Origin: Leptospira sp. WS4.C2
Lineage (GTDB): Bacteria > Spirochaetota > Leptospiria > Leptospirales > Leptospiraceae
Length of the DNA stretch: 64,000 nt
Assembly (NCBI RefSeq): GCF_040833985.1
Contig: NZ_CP162139.1
Span: 3,196,501-3,260,500, forward strand
Direction: 5' to 3'
Within the stretch, counting starts at the first letter, position 1. Every line of letters starts with the position of its first letter. Positions 1-8,345 of the stretch are shown piece after piece. The notes below the pieces were generated by a model. The model made no database searches and was not told where the DNA came from. It worked only from the letters and a program-made list of their open reading frames with translations. The position numbers and the translations under genes were made by a program.

Positions 1-500
1 CAAAATTTAATTTAGTTACATTGGCACTCATTCTTTCTTTTTTAATTGGTTTATCATTATTTGTTACCAATAGCATACGATTTCTTTCTTGGAAACCTTG
101 GAAGTCTTACAAAAAACCTATATTATGGATCTTGTATATGGGATACTTCTGGGTTTGTTTAGGATTTTTGTTCTATAGTTTGGCGGAACTTGGATACTTC
201 CCTGTCTCTTCAGCAATCCACTGTCTAACAGTTGGCGGAATCGGAGTTTTTATTTATGGGATGATCACAAGAGTGAGTTTAGGACATACAGGAAGAAGTA
301 TTGTTGCCTCCCGACTCACAGTATTTGCGTATGTTATTTTTAATTTTGCTGTGATCGTTCGCGTTTTCTTTCCATTGTTTGGAGAATATAGATATGCATA
401 CCATCTATCTGGTATGATTTGGATTCTAACATTTTTGATATTTCTTTTACAATACACGAAGATTTTGTTTAGCCCAAGACCTGACGGAAAACCATCATAA
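1..500 (+). CDS. nnrS: NnrS family haem-copper membrane protein, C-terminal part (5' end outside window)
   Basis: The reading frame is open from the first bases of the window (from base 3) to the TAA at 498-500, so this is the 3' portion of a longer gene. The visible ~165 residues hold about four hydrophobic segments and the NnrS signature His-Cys-Leu-Thr-Val-Gly-Gly-Ile-Gly, followed about a dozen residues later by Arg-Val-Ser-Leu-Gly-His-Thr-Gly-Arg. NnrS proteins are polytopic membrane proteins that relieve nitrosative stress by reducing formation of dinitrosyl iron complexes, and they are often co-regulated with nor genes. It ends 4 bp before the convergent norD stop, consistent with membership of the same NO-response island. 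A TTG at 21 is in frame but is not the real start. Confidence 0.85.
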   Translation, partial: KFNLVTLALILSFLIGLSLFVTNSIRFLSWKPWKSYKKPILWILYMGYFWVCLGFLFYSLAELGYFPVSSAIHCLTVGGIGVFIYGMITRVSLGHTGRSIVASRLTVFAYVIFNFAVIVRVFFPLFGEYRYAYHLSGMIWILTFLIFLLQYTKILFSPRPDGKPS

Positions 501-504
501 AGAA

Positions 505-2256
505 TCATACTATAATGGCTCTTCGAAAAAATTCTTGGAGAGAATCGAGGAGCCTTTCTGGATGGAACAACATTTGATAACTAGCATTTCTCATCATAGC
601 AGGAATTGTTGGTTTTTCTTCAGTTCCTATAGCCAAGGTATAAACCTGAATTCCATTTAACAAACATTCTCCGACCGCTTTGTTTACGTCCTCAATTCCA
701 TACTTTCCTTCATATTGATCATAATCATTGGGACGAGCATCGGTGATTAAAATAATCCATTTTTGTTTGTAAGAGGTTTCTTTTAGTATCGAACTTGTAT
801 GACGTAAAGATGGACCCACGCGCGTGTATCCAATAGGGGAAAGTGGACCTAAACGATCTCGTGCCACCGTCCAAGATTCTGATAATTTCTTTATATGAAT
901 GAATTGATTGTAGTTACGAGTCCGTGAATAAAAACCCGCAATCCCAAATGGAATTTTTAGGTCTTCCAAACATTCTGAAAACAAAAGTAGACTTTCTCTT
1001 TCGACATCCAAAACTCTTTTTTCTTGAATCCAAGAATCAGTAGATAAACTTAAGTCGACAAGAAAATAAAGGACCATATCTGATATATCCCGAATGGGAT
1101 TCATATAAATCGATTCGGAAGGGCTAATTTTGGCTTTGAGATCTGCATACCGATCTACGAGAGCATCCAAGTCAATATCAGCTCCGGCCACCAATCGTTT
1201 TTTAATCCGAGTTTGGTTAAGCAGTGCCATCATTTTCTTTTTTAATTGGATTAAATGCGAATGTTGTTTTTTTAAAACATTTTTTGTATAACCAACATCA
1301 GTTTGTTTTGGGTATTCTTCTACCACAGAACAATAGTTTGGTTTATATTTTTTTTGTTTATAATCCCACTCCGAATAAGTAAAACTTTTCCCCTCATCCC
1401 TTGCATCGGCGATTTCCAGTAAAGTTCCCGATCCTGATTCACTAGTTCGCGTTGTATGGACGGGATCTTCTGTTCGAATGATATGTTTTAGATTTAGCTC
1501 TTGTAAAGCCTCCTCCTCTTCCATATCCTCTTCCCCATCAATATCACGCCATTGCCCATCAAACTCTTCAACAGTTTCAATTTTTTCAAAATTGTGACCC
1601 AAGGTGTACTCTTCGATTTTTTTCTCATCGACTTCTAAAAGTTCCGCTTCGTTTGGATCCAACTTTTGTTTTGATTCTTTCGATTGAATTTTTTGTTTCT
1701 TTGATTGGGATACAAAGTCTTTTCCAGCTGGGAAAATTTGTTTTGTATCAGTAACGGATGTTTGGGCAGTAAGTAAGATAGAATTTATTTTTTTATATTG
1801 TGTTTGGTCTTTTTTACGAATCTCCAATCTTTCCTTTCGGATTTCTTTCCAATCTAAAATGATGCCCGGAAATTTTTTTAAAAACTTTCGGAAGTGATTA
1901 AAAAATTTTTTTGAAGAAACTGAATTAACCGCATTTTTCGTTTTCAATTCTTGCTGCATATCAAAAAGAAAAGAAAGATAAGCAAGGAAAATCCGAACAA
2001 ATTTTTTGGAAATGGTTTCTGATACAAACCAATGTACCAGTTCTGGAAATTTTAAAAAGTTTTGACCCAAGGAAATGGAATCACCTCCAAGAATCAAAGT
2101 GACTGGTTCTTTTTTTAGAGTTTGTAAATACCGGATGATTCGAACTTCTTCTGATTTTAAATCATATCCATAATAGGGACTCGGAGTTTTAAGTTTTTTA
2201 CGAATTTTTTTCCAAAGTGTATGGCCTTGGTAGAATATGAACTGGTCCCATTCCAA
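505..2256 (-). CDS. norD: NorD, von Willebrand A domain protein for nitric oxide reductase maturation
   Basis: A 583-residue protein. Its C-terminal ~200 residues form a vWA domain with the MIDAS motif Asp-Leu-Ser-Leu-Ser-Thr near residue 400 and a later Ile-Thr-Asp-Ala-Arg strand. The N-terminal two thirds are charged and Lys/Glu-rich. NorD works with the MoxR-type ATPase NorQ to insert non-haem iron (FeB) into NorB; that is family knowledge. It is the last gene of norC-norB-norQ-norD and begins 9 bp after the norQ stop. The start chosen is TTG at 2256, because AGGA lies about 7-8 nt upstream and no ATG is in frame nearby. Acidic stretches around residues 240-265 are unusual but within a linker. 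Confidence 0.9.
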   Translation of the reverse strand: MEWDQFIFYQGHTLWKKIRKKLKTPSPYYGYDLKSEEVRIIRYLQTLKKEPVTLILGGDSISLGQNFLKFPELVHWFVSETISKKFVRIFLAYLSFLFDMQQELKTKNAVNSVSSKKFFNHFRKFLKKFPGIILDWKEIRKERLEIRKKDQTQYKKINSILLTAQTSVTDTKQIFPAGKDFVSQSKKQKIQSKESKQKLDPNEAELLEVDEKKIEEYTLGHNFEKIETVEEFDGQWRDIDGEEDMEEEEALQELNLKHIIRTEDPVHTTRTSESGSGTLLEIADARDEGKSFTYSEWDYKQKKYKPNYCSVVEEYPKQTDVGYTKNVLKKQHSHLIQLKKKMMALLNQTRIKKRLVAGADIDLDALVDRYADLKAKISPSESIYMNPIRDISDMVLYFLVDLSLSTDSWIQEKRVLDVERESLLLFSECLEDLKIPFGIAGFYSRTRNYNQFIHIKKLSESWTVARDRLGPLSPIGYTRVGPSLRHTSSILKETSYKQKWIILITDARPNDYDQYEGKYGIEDVNKAVGECLLNGIQVYTLAIGTEEKPTIPAMMRNASYQMLFHPERLLDSLQEFFRRAIIV

Positions 2257-2265
2257 TGTTTTATC

Positions 2266-3048
2266 CTAAAAGATCAGATCAAAGCTGTCTTGTAAGGCAG
2301 CAACCGTATCGATATCATCGGACAAAGGAAGGATGATGGCAGTTCTTCCGGCAAGGCGCGAGGGAAGCCCCTTTGTTATCAATTTTGCACATGACACGAG
2401 TAATCTTGTGGATACGGTTTCGGCCAAACCTAGTTCTTGTTTGTTTCTGACAAGACCCGCAAATTGAACTAATTTTTTAGCGATTGGTTCACCAATCCCC
2501 GTTTCTCCCACAATGATTTTTTCCTCAACCGAAGGTTTGGGATAAGGAAAGTCCATTCCAAGAAACCGTTGTTTGGTGGATGGTTTTAGTTCTTTAAACC
2601 CTCTTTGGTATCCAGGGTTATAGGATGCTACGAGTAAAAAATCTGGATGTGCTATGATTTCTTCATTTTTTCTTTCGAGAAATAAAGTGCGACGGTGGTC
2701 TGTTAATGAATGGATCGTTACAAGTGTGTCTGGTCTTGCTTCTGCAATTTCATCCAAATACACAATAGCTCCTTCTTTGACTCCCGTTGTGAGTGGTCCA
2801 TCCATCCAAATGGTATCAGCTCCTTTCACCAAAAATCTTCCGACTAAATCAACGGAAGAAGTTTCATCATTACACAAGATGGTGATGAGCCTTCGTCCCA
2901 TTAAGTGGGCCATATATTCCAAAAACCGAGATTTACCTGATCCAGTAGGGCCTTTCAACAGAAGCGGCAGAGAATTCTCTGCCGCCATTTGAAAGATTTC
3001 TATTTCCTTACCGATTGGTTCGTAATAGGGTGCTTTCTTCGTTAACAT
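2266..3048 (-). CDS. norQ: NorQ, MoxR-family AAA+ ATPase for nitric oxide reductase activation
   Basis: A 260-residue AAA+ ATPase with Walker A Gly-Pro-Thr-Gly-Ser-Gly-Lys-Ser near residues 34-41 and Walker B Ile-Val-Tyr-Leu-Asp-Glu near residue 95. A sensor-like Ala-Ser-Tyr-Asn-Pro-Gly follows. Length and layout match NorQ/CbbQ proteins, which remodel a vWA partner (here NorD) to load iron into the NorB active site. ATG at 3048 lies 3 bp after the norB stop. It has no clear Shine-Dalgarno sequence, so translation is probably coupled to norB. Confidence 0.92.
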   Translation of the reverse strand: MLTKKAPYYEPIGKEIEIFQMAAENSLPLLLKGPTGSGKSRFLEYMAHLMGRRLITILCNDETSSVDLVGRFLVKGADTIWMDGPLTTGVKEGAIVYLDEIAEARPDTLVTIHSLTDHRRTLFLERKNEEIIAHPDFLLVASYNPGYQRGFKELKPSTKQRFLGMDFPYPKPSVEEKIIVGETGIGEPIAKKLVQFAGLVRNKQELGLAETVSTRLLVSCAKLITKGLPSRLAGRTAIILPLSDDIDTVAALQDSFDLIF

Positions 3049-3051
3049 AAA

Positions 3052-4401
3052 TTAATCGAGGTCACCAACATTTTTACCGAGAGCTTCATTCGATGGAAGA
3101 CCATGACGAATGAAATCAACAATAAAGTATGTGATCCCAACAGTAAAGAGGGTTGCCGCAAGTAACATTCCAATAAAATGGAATACAATTTCTTTTTGAA
3201 CAACCAAAAAGTCCATACCCAACTTACGTTCTAAATACACTTGTGTGATCCCGGCAACAGCGAGTGCTCCAGTCATTCCTAACATCCCAATATTGGATGC
3301 CCAGAATGCTAAATAACCAGACATTCCTGTAAATAGTTTTCTTCCCGTAAGGTTAGGCATCGCATAAGAAATCACAGCTAACACTAACATTGCGTAGGCT
3401 CCCCAGAAAGCAAGGTGTCCATGCATCGCAGTGATAAGTGTTCCATGGGTCCATTGGTTAACCGAAGGCCAAGTATGAGCAAAACCGAGGAATCCTGCTC
3501 CAATAAAAGACATCATCGCACTTCCCAGTGTCCAATAGAGTGCAATTTTGTTCGGATGGTTTTTTCCTTTTTTGCGATACATATTGAGAGCCCAGATGGC
3601 CATACCAAGGAAAGCAAGTGGTTCTAAGGCAGAAAAAATACCGCCGACCATAAGCCAATACTTAGGTGTGCCGATCCAATAGTAGTGGTGACCCGTTCCC
3701 AAAATTCCAGAAAGGAAGGTCAAACCCACAACTACATAGAGCCATTTTTCAATGACTTCTCTATCTACTCCCGTGAGTTTGATCAGTAAAAAAGAAAGGA
3801 TACCACCCATAATGAGTTCCCATACTCCTTCTACCCAAAGATGTACCACCCACCAGCGAAAGTAAGAATCTATCGTTTGGTTGTCGAAGTAAATCATACC
3901 AGGTAAATAGAGTAAGGCGGCGCATAATAAACCAAAGAAGAGAACAAGTTGTGTTGTACTTCTTTTTTTGGCCTCCCAAATGGTCATAGCAATGTTAAAC
4001 AAAAATGTTAGAACATTCACAACAACCAAATAGTCAAGTGGCCTCGGGATTTCCAAGAACTTACGTCCTTCCCACCAATTGAAGTGGAATCCTATGATAG
4101 CGATTACCCCAACAACAACCCAAGAAATGAGTTGGATGTAGGCAAGTTTGACACTATACAACTCCCTGTCTGATTCTTCAGGAATGATGTAATAAGCAGC
4201 CCCCATAAAACCAGTTAACAACCATACTACGAGTAAATTTGTATGAGTAGCACGTGCGGTATTGAACGGAATATAATCATGTAGTCCATCCATACCGATA
4301 CGAGCAAATCCCATAATGAAACCATATACGATTTGTAAAGATAAGAGTAACATACAAGTTGCAAAGAACCAATATGCGACCTTTTGTGATTGGAATCTCA
4401 T
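3052..4401 (-). CDS. norB: NorB, nitric oxide reductase cytochrome b subunit
   Basis: A 449-residue polytopic protein of about 12 membrane helices, the usual NorB length. All expected metal ligands are visible: His53 and His329 (haem b), His327 (haem b3), and His187, His238 and His239 (non-haem FeB). Glu191 and Glu195 lie in the diagnostic motif His-Leu-Trp-Val-Glu-Gly-Val-Trp-Glu. With NorC it reduces 2 NO to N2O at the cytoplasmic membrane using electrons from cytochromes. The short form (no N-terminal quinol-oxidase extension) plus an adjacent norC marks it as a cNOR-type enzyme rather than qNOR. The start is supported by AAGGAG 5 nt upstream, overlapping the end of norC. Confidence 0.96.
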   Translation of the reverse strand: MRFQSQKVAYWFFATCMLLLSLQIVYGFIMGFARIGMDGLHDYIPFNTARATHTNLLVVWLLTGFMGAAYYIIPEESDRELYSVKLAYIQLISWVVVGVIAIIGFHFNWWEGRKFLEIPRPLDYLVVVNVLTFLFNIAMTIWEAKKRSTTQLVLFFGLLCAALLYLPGMIYFDNQTIDSYFRWWVVHLWVEGVWELIMGGILSFLLIKLTGVDREVIEKWLYVVVGLTFLSGILGTGHHYYWIGTPKYWLMVGGIFSALEPLAFLGMAIWALNMYRKKGKNHPNKIALYWTLGSAMMSFIGAGFLGFAHTWPSVNQWTHGTLITAMHGHLAFWGAYAMLVLAVISYAMPNLTGRKLFTGMSGYLAFWASNIGMLGMTGALAVAGITQVYLERKLGMDFLVVQKEIVFHFIGMLLAATLFTVGITYFIVDFIRHGLPSNEALGKNVGDLD

Positions 4402-4410
4402 TGTTTCTCC

Positions 4411-5115
4411 TTATTTCAATGCAGAAAGATAAGTTACGATATCTTTCCTTTCTGGATCAGTTAACGGCAACTTAGGCATATTTGTTCCCGGTTTGATGGC
4501 CTGAGGATCTGATAACCAACGGTTGAGATAATCAGAATCAAATTTACTACCTACGTGATCAAGTGCTGGCCCAACATTTCCTCCTTTTCCACCTACCGCA
4601 TGACAGGCGACACAAAGTTGAGAAAACTTTTCTGGTTGAGACAAAACAACTGCATTGGTTTTGACCTGAGGGGCAGGAGAAGTGGCAATCGAATCGATGG
4701 GAATATTTGGTTTTGGAGGCCAACCGTTGGCATCGATCTTACCTACCCAATCCAAAAAGGCAATGACCTGTCCTTTTTCTTCTTTAGTAAAGTTATACTT
4801 CACCATTTTCCGTTCTCCAGGAAACATCGCCTGTGGATCGTCTAAAAAAACATCGATCCAAGTGGCTCCTCGCCTTTCGACAACCTTAGTTAGATCCGGT
4901 GCATAATATGCCCCTTCACCTAACAGTGTATGACAACCCATACAATTGTTTTTTTCCCAAATTTCTTTACCCTTTAAAACATCTTCGGTGATGTTTTGTG
5001 CATTGGTTCGGGAATCAGTTTGTCGCAAGGTATCCACAGTGAGAAACACAAAGACAGCACTGAACAAGAAAGTGCCTCCCAAAAAGAACGCCCTAGCTTG
5101 CGATTTTGATAGCAT
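4411..5115 (-). CDS. norC: NorC, nitric oxide reductase cytochrome c subunit with an extra C-terminal haem c domain
   Basis: A 234-residue protein with one N-terminal membrane anchor (residues ~9-29). The first cytochrome c domain has Cys58-x-x-Cys61-His62 and Met104 in the NorC-type context Arg-Lys-Met-Val-Lys-Tyr-Asn-Phe. A Pro-rich linker (~133-150) follows, then a second cytochrome c domain with Cys168-x-x-Cys171-His172 and a likely Met213 ligand. Classical NorC is about 150 residues with a single haem, so the second domain is an addition that may accept electrons from soluble donors. Start ATG 5115 has AGGAGG 5 nt upstream. It leads the norCBQD operon behind an FNR-type promoter. Confidence 0.95.
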   Translation of the reverse strand: MLSKSQARAFFLGGTFLFSAVFVFLTVDTLRQTDSRTNAQNITEDVLKGKEIWEKNNCMGCHTLLGEGAYYAPDLTKVVERRGATWIDVFLDDPQAMFPGERKMVKYNFTKEEKGQVIAFLDWVGKIDANGWPPKPNIPIDSIATSPAPQVKTNAVVLSQPEKFSQLCVACHAVGGKGGNVGPALDHVGSKFDSDYLNRWLSDPQAIKPGTNMPKLPLTDPERKDIVTYLSALK

Positions 5116-5135
5116 CCTTGCCTCCTATTTTCAAT

Positions 5136-5148
5136 TTTTAGAATTGTA
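5136..5148 (-). promoter_or_regulatory. Predicted norC promoter: -10 element and start site
   Basis: Reading the minus strand, TACAAT occupies 5148-5143. If transcription starts at 5136, this hexamer falls at -12 to -7 and the centre of the FNR-type box (5177.5) falls at -41.5, the textbook class II geometry. No good -35 is expected in such promoters. The positions are seen in the sequence; the start site is inferred. Confidence 0.65.
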
Positions 5149-5170
5149 GGAGCAGATTTTACTTTTGGCA

Positions 5171-5184
5171 TTGATATATATCAA
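5171..5184. promoter_or_regulatory. FNR/DNR-type binding box upstream of norC
   Basis: TTGATATATATCAA is a perfect match to the TTGAT-N4-ATCAA consensus of FNR/DNR/NNR regulators (CRP superfamily). Its near edge lies 56 bp upstream of the norC ATG and its spacing to the -10 element is ideal for a class II activator. It implies induction of norCBQD by low oxygen and/or NO. No CRP/FNR-family gene is in the window, so the regulator is encoded elsewhere. Whether it also serves norE, 234 bp away on the other strand, is unclear. Confidence 0.75.
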
Positions 5185-5417
5185 GTACGAATTTGAATTT
5201 TTCTAATATGATGGATTTTCAGAGAGTGAACGGATGTTAATTGCTACTTAGAATCAATCTAAGGCTTTGAGAACTACGTTCACAAAGATTTTCAAATACA
5301 GGTTATCCTATTTATATGAAATCCCTAAGAGTTTGTCAACGAAAGAGAATTTTGTAAAAAATTATATATATTGAATATTCACTTATTTTGAAATATTTAT
5401 AGATATTGGAGAATGCG

Positions 5418-5990
5418 ATGAATCAAAACAACATACAGACCGATCAATCTTTATGGTATCCGCCAGGAGGAATCCTGATTTGGATGATTGTTCTTGTAGA
5501 AGTGCTTACTTTTTGTCTGGGAATTGGTTCGCTTCTGTATGATAAGTCAAAAGATCTTAGTACTTTTTCCTTTATGCAGTCACACTTAAACAAAAGTTTT
5601 GCATTTTGGAATACAGTGTTTTTACTGACGAGTGGGTTTTGTATTGCAATCGCAGTACTTTATAAAAGTAAAAATAATATAAATATTTTTACTCTGTTCT
5701 TATCTGCATCAATCCTTTTTGGATTCGCATTTTTAATCCTTAAATTTTATGAATTTAGAGAAAAATTGCTGTTAGGTTATACTTTAGAAACCAGTAATTT
5801 TTTCAGCTACTACTGGTTACTCACAGGGTTTCATTATCTTCATGTGGTTGTGGGCATTCTAATTCTTTTTATCATATACATTACTCGCAAAACCATATCT
5901 TTTGAAAACCTAGAGGCGGGAGCTGTGTTTTGGCATATGTGCGATTTGATTTGGTTATTACTTTATCCTGCACTTTATTTGATTCAATAG
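5418..5990 (+). CDS. norE: NorE-like protein (cytochrome c oxidase subunit III family)
   Basis: A 190-residue protein with about five membrane helices, similar to the haem-copper oxidase subunit III family. It has Trp-Tyr-Pro-Pro-Gly-Gly near the N-terminus and Thr-Gly-Phe-His-Tyr-Leu-His-Val-Val-Val-Gly in the later half, a hallmark of COX3 helices. In nor clusters this protein is NorE, an accessory subunit that boosts NO reductase activity. ATG 5418 was chosen over an in-frame TTG at 5406 because GGAG lies 6 nt upstream. It is divergent from norC and 10 bp from norF. Confidence 0.85.
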   Translation: MNQNNIQTDQSLWYPPGGILIWMIVLVEVLTFCLGIGSLLYDKSKDLSTFSFMQSHLNKSFAFWNTVFLLTSGFCIAIAVLYKSKNNINIFTLFLSASILFGFAFLILKFYEFREKLLLGYTLETSNFFSYYWLLTGFHYLHVVVGILILFIIYITRKTISFENLEAGAVFWHMCDLIWLLLYPALYLIQ

Positions 5991-6000
5991 GTATTAGAAA

Positions 6001-6231
6001 ATGAAATTAATTATCTTCACATATACGATTCTTATGTTCATCGTTTACTTTTCCTTTTTTGGAATGGGTCAGACAATTCCTGGAAATTGGAATCTCATTC
6101 TTATGAGTGCCACCAAGTTTTTATTGATTTGTTTTGTGTTTATGAATCTGAAAGAAGCCCATCCTTTTTGGAAGGTAACCTTTCCGATACTTATTGGAAT
6201 TTATTCATTCAGTATTTGGATTCTTACTTAG
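6001..6231 (+). CDS. norF: NorF-like small membrane protein (cytochrome c oxidase subunit IV family)
   Basis: A 76-residue protein with three hydrophobic helices and the motif Phe-Met-Asn-Leu-Lys-Glu-Ala-His-Pro-Phe-Trp, typical of the prokaryotic COX4/NorF family. It follows norE by 10 bp and probably shares its transcript. Its role is accessory to NO reductase, as known for NorF; no catalytic residues are expected. Its TAG overlaps the convergent mtnC stop by 4 bp, so there is no room for a separate terminator. Confidence 0.75.
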   Translation: MKLIIFTYTILMFIVYFSFFGMGQTIPGNWNLILMSATKFLLICFVFMNLKEAHPFWKVTFPILIGIYSFSIWILT

Positions 6232-6959
6232 AAATGATTCCATACGGGGAAGGTATGTGGTTTTTGCGGTAGGTTCCCCGGCCTGTTAAGTATCACTACA
6301 TCCATCCCCACAGCATTGGCCGCTTCCGCTTCCTCTACGATATCAGTAAAAAAACGAATTTGATTTGGTGAAGACTGTAGTTTGTTTGCGATATTTTCAT
6401 AACTTTCTTTTTCTCTTTTCCCACCAACCTCGGTATCAAAATAAGAAGTGAAATAGTTCCTAAGATCACCTAACTCTGAATATTGATAAATTAAAATTTG
6501 CGCTTCGACTGAGCCGGAAGAATAAACGTGGTTTTGAATTCCTAGATCCATTGTTTTTTTTAAAAATCCAGGAACATCTTCATACAGAATACTCTTGATC
6601 TCCCCAGATTCATAACCCTCTTTCCAGATTTTGCCTTGGATCTCTTTGAGAGGGCCAAACTTACGATCTTTCTCTATCAAATATTCAAAGTAGGAGGGAA
6701 TGAATTCCGTTGAAAAACCGATGAGATTTGACTGCTGTTTTCCATTCCCTTTTGTAAAAAGATTCAAAAAATCTTTTTCACGTAATGTCAGATCCTTCTC
6801 AAATTCTAATTTGATTTCTTTGAGTCGATCTTCCGAAAACTGGTAGGTTCTTAGGAAACGAGTAATGTGTTTTTTTGCATAAGGAAAGAGAACCTGATGG
6901 ACAAAGGCGATTGGTGCCGTTGTCCCTTCAATGTCGAGTAAGTTGTGTTTAATATTCAT
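6228..6959 (-). CDS. mtnC: Acireductone synthase (enolase-phosphatase E1)
   Basis: A 243-residue HAD-superfamily enzyme. The N-terminal motif Leu-Leu-Asp-Ile-Glu-Gly-Thr-Thr (residues 7-14) is the MtnC form of HAD motif I, in which the usual second Asp is Glu. A Tyr-Ser-Ser-Gly-Ser motif II and a Phe-Thr-Asp-Ile-Val-Glu-Glu motif near residue 205 follow. It converts 2,3-diketo-5-methylthiopentyl-1-phosphate to acireductone in methionine salvage. It lies 21 bp after the MFS gene on the same strand. No other mtn gene is in the window; metK, the user of recycled methionine, is 10 kb away. Confidence 0.92.
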   Translation of the reverse strand: MNIKHNLLDIEGTTAPIAFVHQVLFPYAKKHITRFLRTYQFSEDRLKEIKLEFEKDLTLREKDFLNLFTKGNGKQQSNLIGFSTEFIPSYFEYLIEKDRKFGPLKEIQGKIWKEGYESGEIKSILYEDVPGFLKKTMDLGIQNHVYSSGSVEAQILIYQYSELGDLRNYFTSYFDTEVGGKREKESYENIANKLQSSPNQIRFFTDIVEEAEAANAVGMDVVILNRPGNLPQKPHTFPVWNHF

Positions 6960-6980
6960 TCAGTCCCAATGCGAAAGAAG

Positions 6981-8345
6981 TTATGCAACGGATGTATTTT
7001 CTTTCATAAGCAAATGCATTCTTTCTTCGTCTTTTTCATAATTAAACAATATGAGTAACCATGCAAAAGCACAAGGAATCCAGAAAAGAATCGATATGGA
7101 TAAAGCAAGTCCTCGGTCAGGAGTCAAACCTAAAATCACGGCTGACATCACGGGCCCAAGACCTTTTCCTAAATCATCTGTTAGGTTGTAAATGGAAAAT
7201 ATGGCGCTTCTTGACTTCGGTTCGTTTACATTCAGTAAAACGGCACGTACGTTCGGTCCAGTGACAGAGATCATAATCCCAGTAAAAATATTCAGTGCAA
7301 TGAAAAGTCCCATAAAAGGAACAATGTCAAAGGAATACAAAAGCAAAATTGCCGGGAATACACCGAAGAATGTGGTTCCCATACATAGAAGTGGTTGGTA
7401 TGTTTTTTTAATATTATATAAAATTTGGCCAAGAACCCCACCAAAAAAAGTTCCAATAAAAATTCCAACAGCAGCAAAGGTAATCATCCCAGCAGAAATT
7501 TCTTTTGAAAGATGGTAAGTGTGTTCGTAATAATCGGCCAAATAAACAAAGAATACTCCCCAAGGAATACATCCCGGAAGGCCTTGTAAAAAGGCTCCTA
7601 AGTTGGTTTTGTTTTCGAAGAGTAATTTAAAATCTTTTAAACTGATTTTATGAGATAACTCATCACTGACAACACCTTCGGCCCCACCGCGTTTGGGTTC
7701 TTTACAAAAGAACAAATAAATTGCTGCGAAAATAAAAGAAGGAGCAGACATATAAATAAAAGAGGCGCGCCATCCGTTGATCGGATCAGCTCCACCCAAA
7801 ATTCCACCGAGAAGTTGCCCTACTCCCACACCAAGTCCCATCGCTAAGGACACATAACCGGTAGCAATCGCTCTCGATTGACTAGAAAAATAATCTCCAA
7901 TCAAACTAAAGAGTAATGGAAAAATGCCACCAAGACCAAACCCACAAAGTGTACGCAAAACCAAAAACTGATCATACGTTTCTACATAAGCAGTTAAAAA
8001 ACAGGGAATTTCACCGAGCAGTACTGTTGCGAGTAGTAAGTTTTTTCGTGAAAAGGTTTGTGATAGGTATCCCATGGATAAGGAAACCACTCCACCCAAA
8101 ATAAAAAACAATACGGGAATGATCCCACCTAACTTCCAGTCAACCTCATTTGGATCAGTAATTCCTAAAGAGGCACCAATGTTTTTCATATTGGGTGCAA
8201 TTAAGTTTTGATCGCCAAACAAAAAGAAGGCCATTCCTAAAATGACCCAAAATGCTAGAATCCCTCTGGCTCCATGGTCTGCGAGTTCGGCTAGGCCAAA
8301 GAATCGCAAATAGGATTTGTCTCGTACTGATTGTTTTTGGTTCAT
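6981..8345 (-). CDS. MFS transporter
   Basis: A 454-residue protein with about 12 membrane helices and a Gly-rich helix (Gly-Leu-Gly-Val-Gly-Val-Gly-Gln) typical of the major facilitator superfamily. Residues Phe-Ser-Arg-Lys-Asn in the loop after the second or third helix resemble the MFS loop signature. Substrate unknown. The frame stays open another 42 codons upstream, but those overlap the preceding gene. ATG 8345 forms a 4-bp ATGA overlap with that gene's stop, so translational coupling makes it the better start. It sits between an unknown exported protein and mtnC, so a sulfur or nucleoside-derived substrate is possible but unproven. Confidence 0.85.
   Translation of the reverse strand: MNQKQSVRDKSYLRFFGLAELADHGARGILAFWVILGMAFFLFGDQNLIAPNMKNIGASLGITDPNEVDWKLGGIIPVLFFILGGVVSLSMGYLSQTFSRKNLLLATVLLGEIPCFLTAYVETYDQFLVLRTLCGFGLGGIFPLLFSLIGDYFSSQSRAIATGYVSLAMGLGVGVGQLLGGILGGADPINGWRASFIYMSAPSFIFAAIYLFFCKEPKRGGAEGVVSDELSHKISLKDFKLLFENKTNLGAFLQGLPGCIPWGVFFVYLADYYEHTYHLSKEISAGMITFAAVGIFIGTFFGGVLGQILYNIKKTYQPLLCMGTTFFGVFPAILLLYSFDIVPFMGLFIALNIFTGIMISVTGPNVRAVLLNVNEPKSRSAIFSIYNLTDDLGKGLGPVMSAVILGLTPDRGLALSISILFWIPCAFAWLLILFNYEKDEERMHLLMKENTSVA

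Noticed and set aside
5331..5370. Possible housekeeping promoter for norE (TTGTCA followed by AT-rich sequence)
   Set aside because: The best -10 candidates are poor (TAAAAA at 16-bp spacing) or wrongly spaced (TATATA), so I could not support a promoter.
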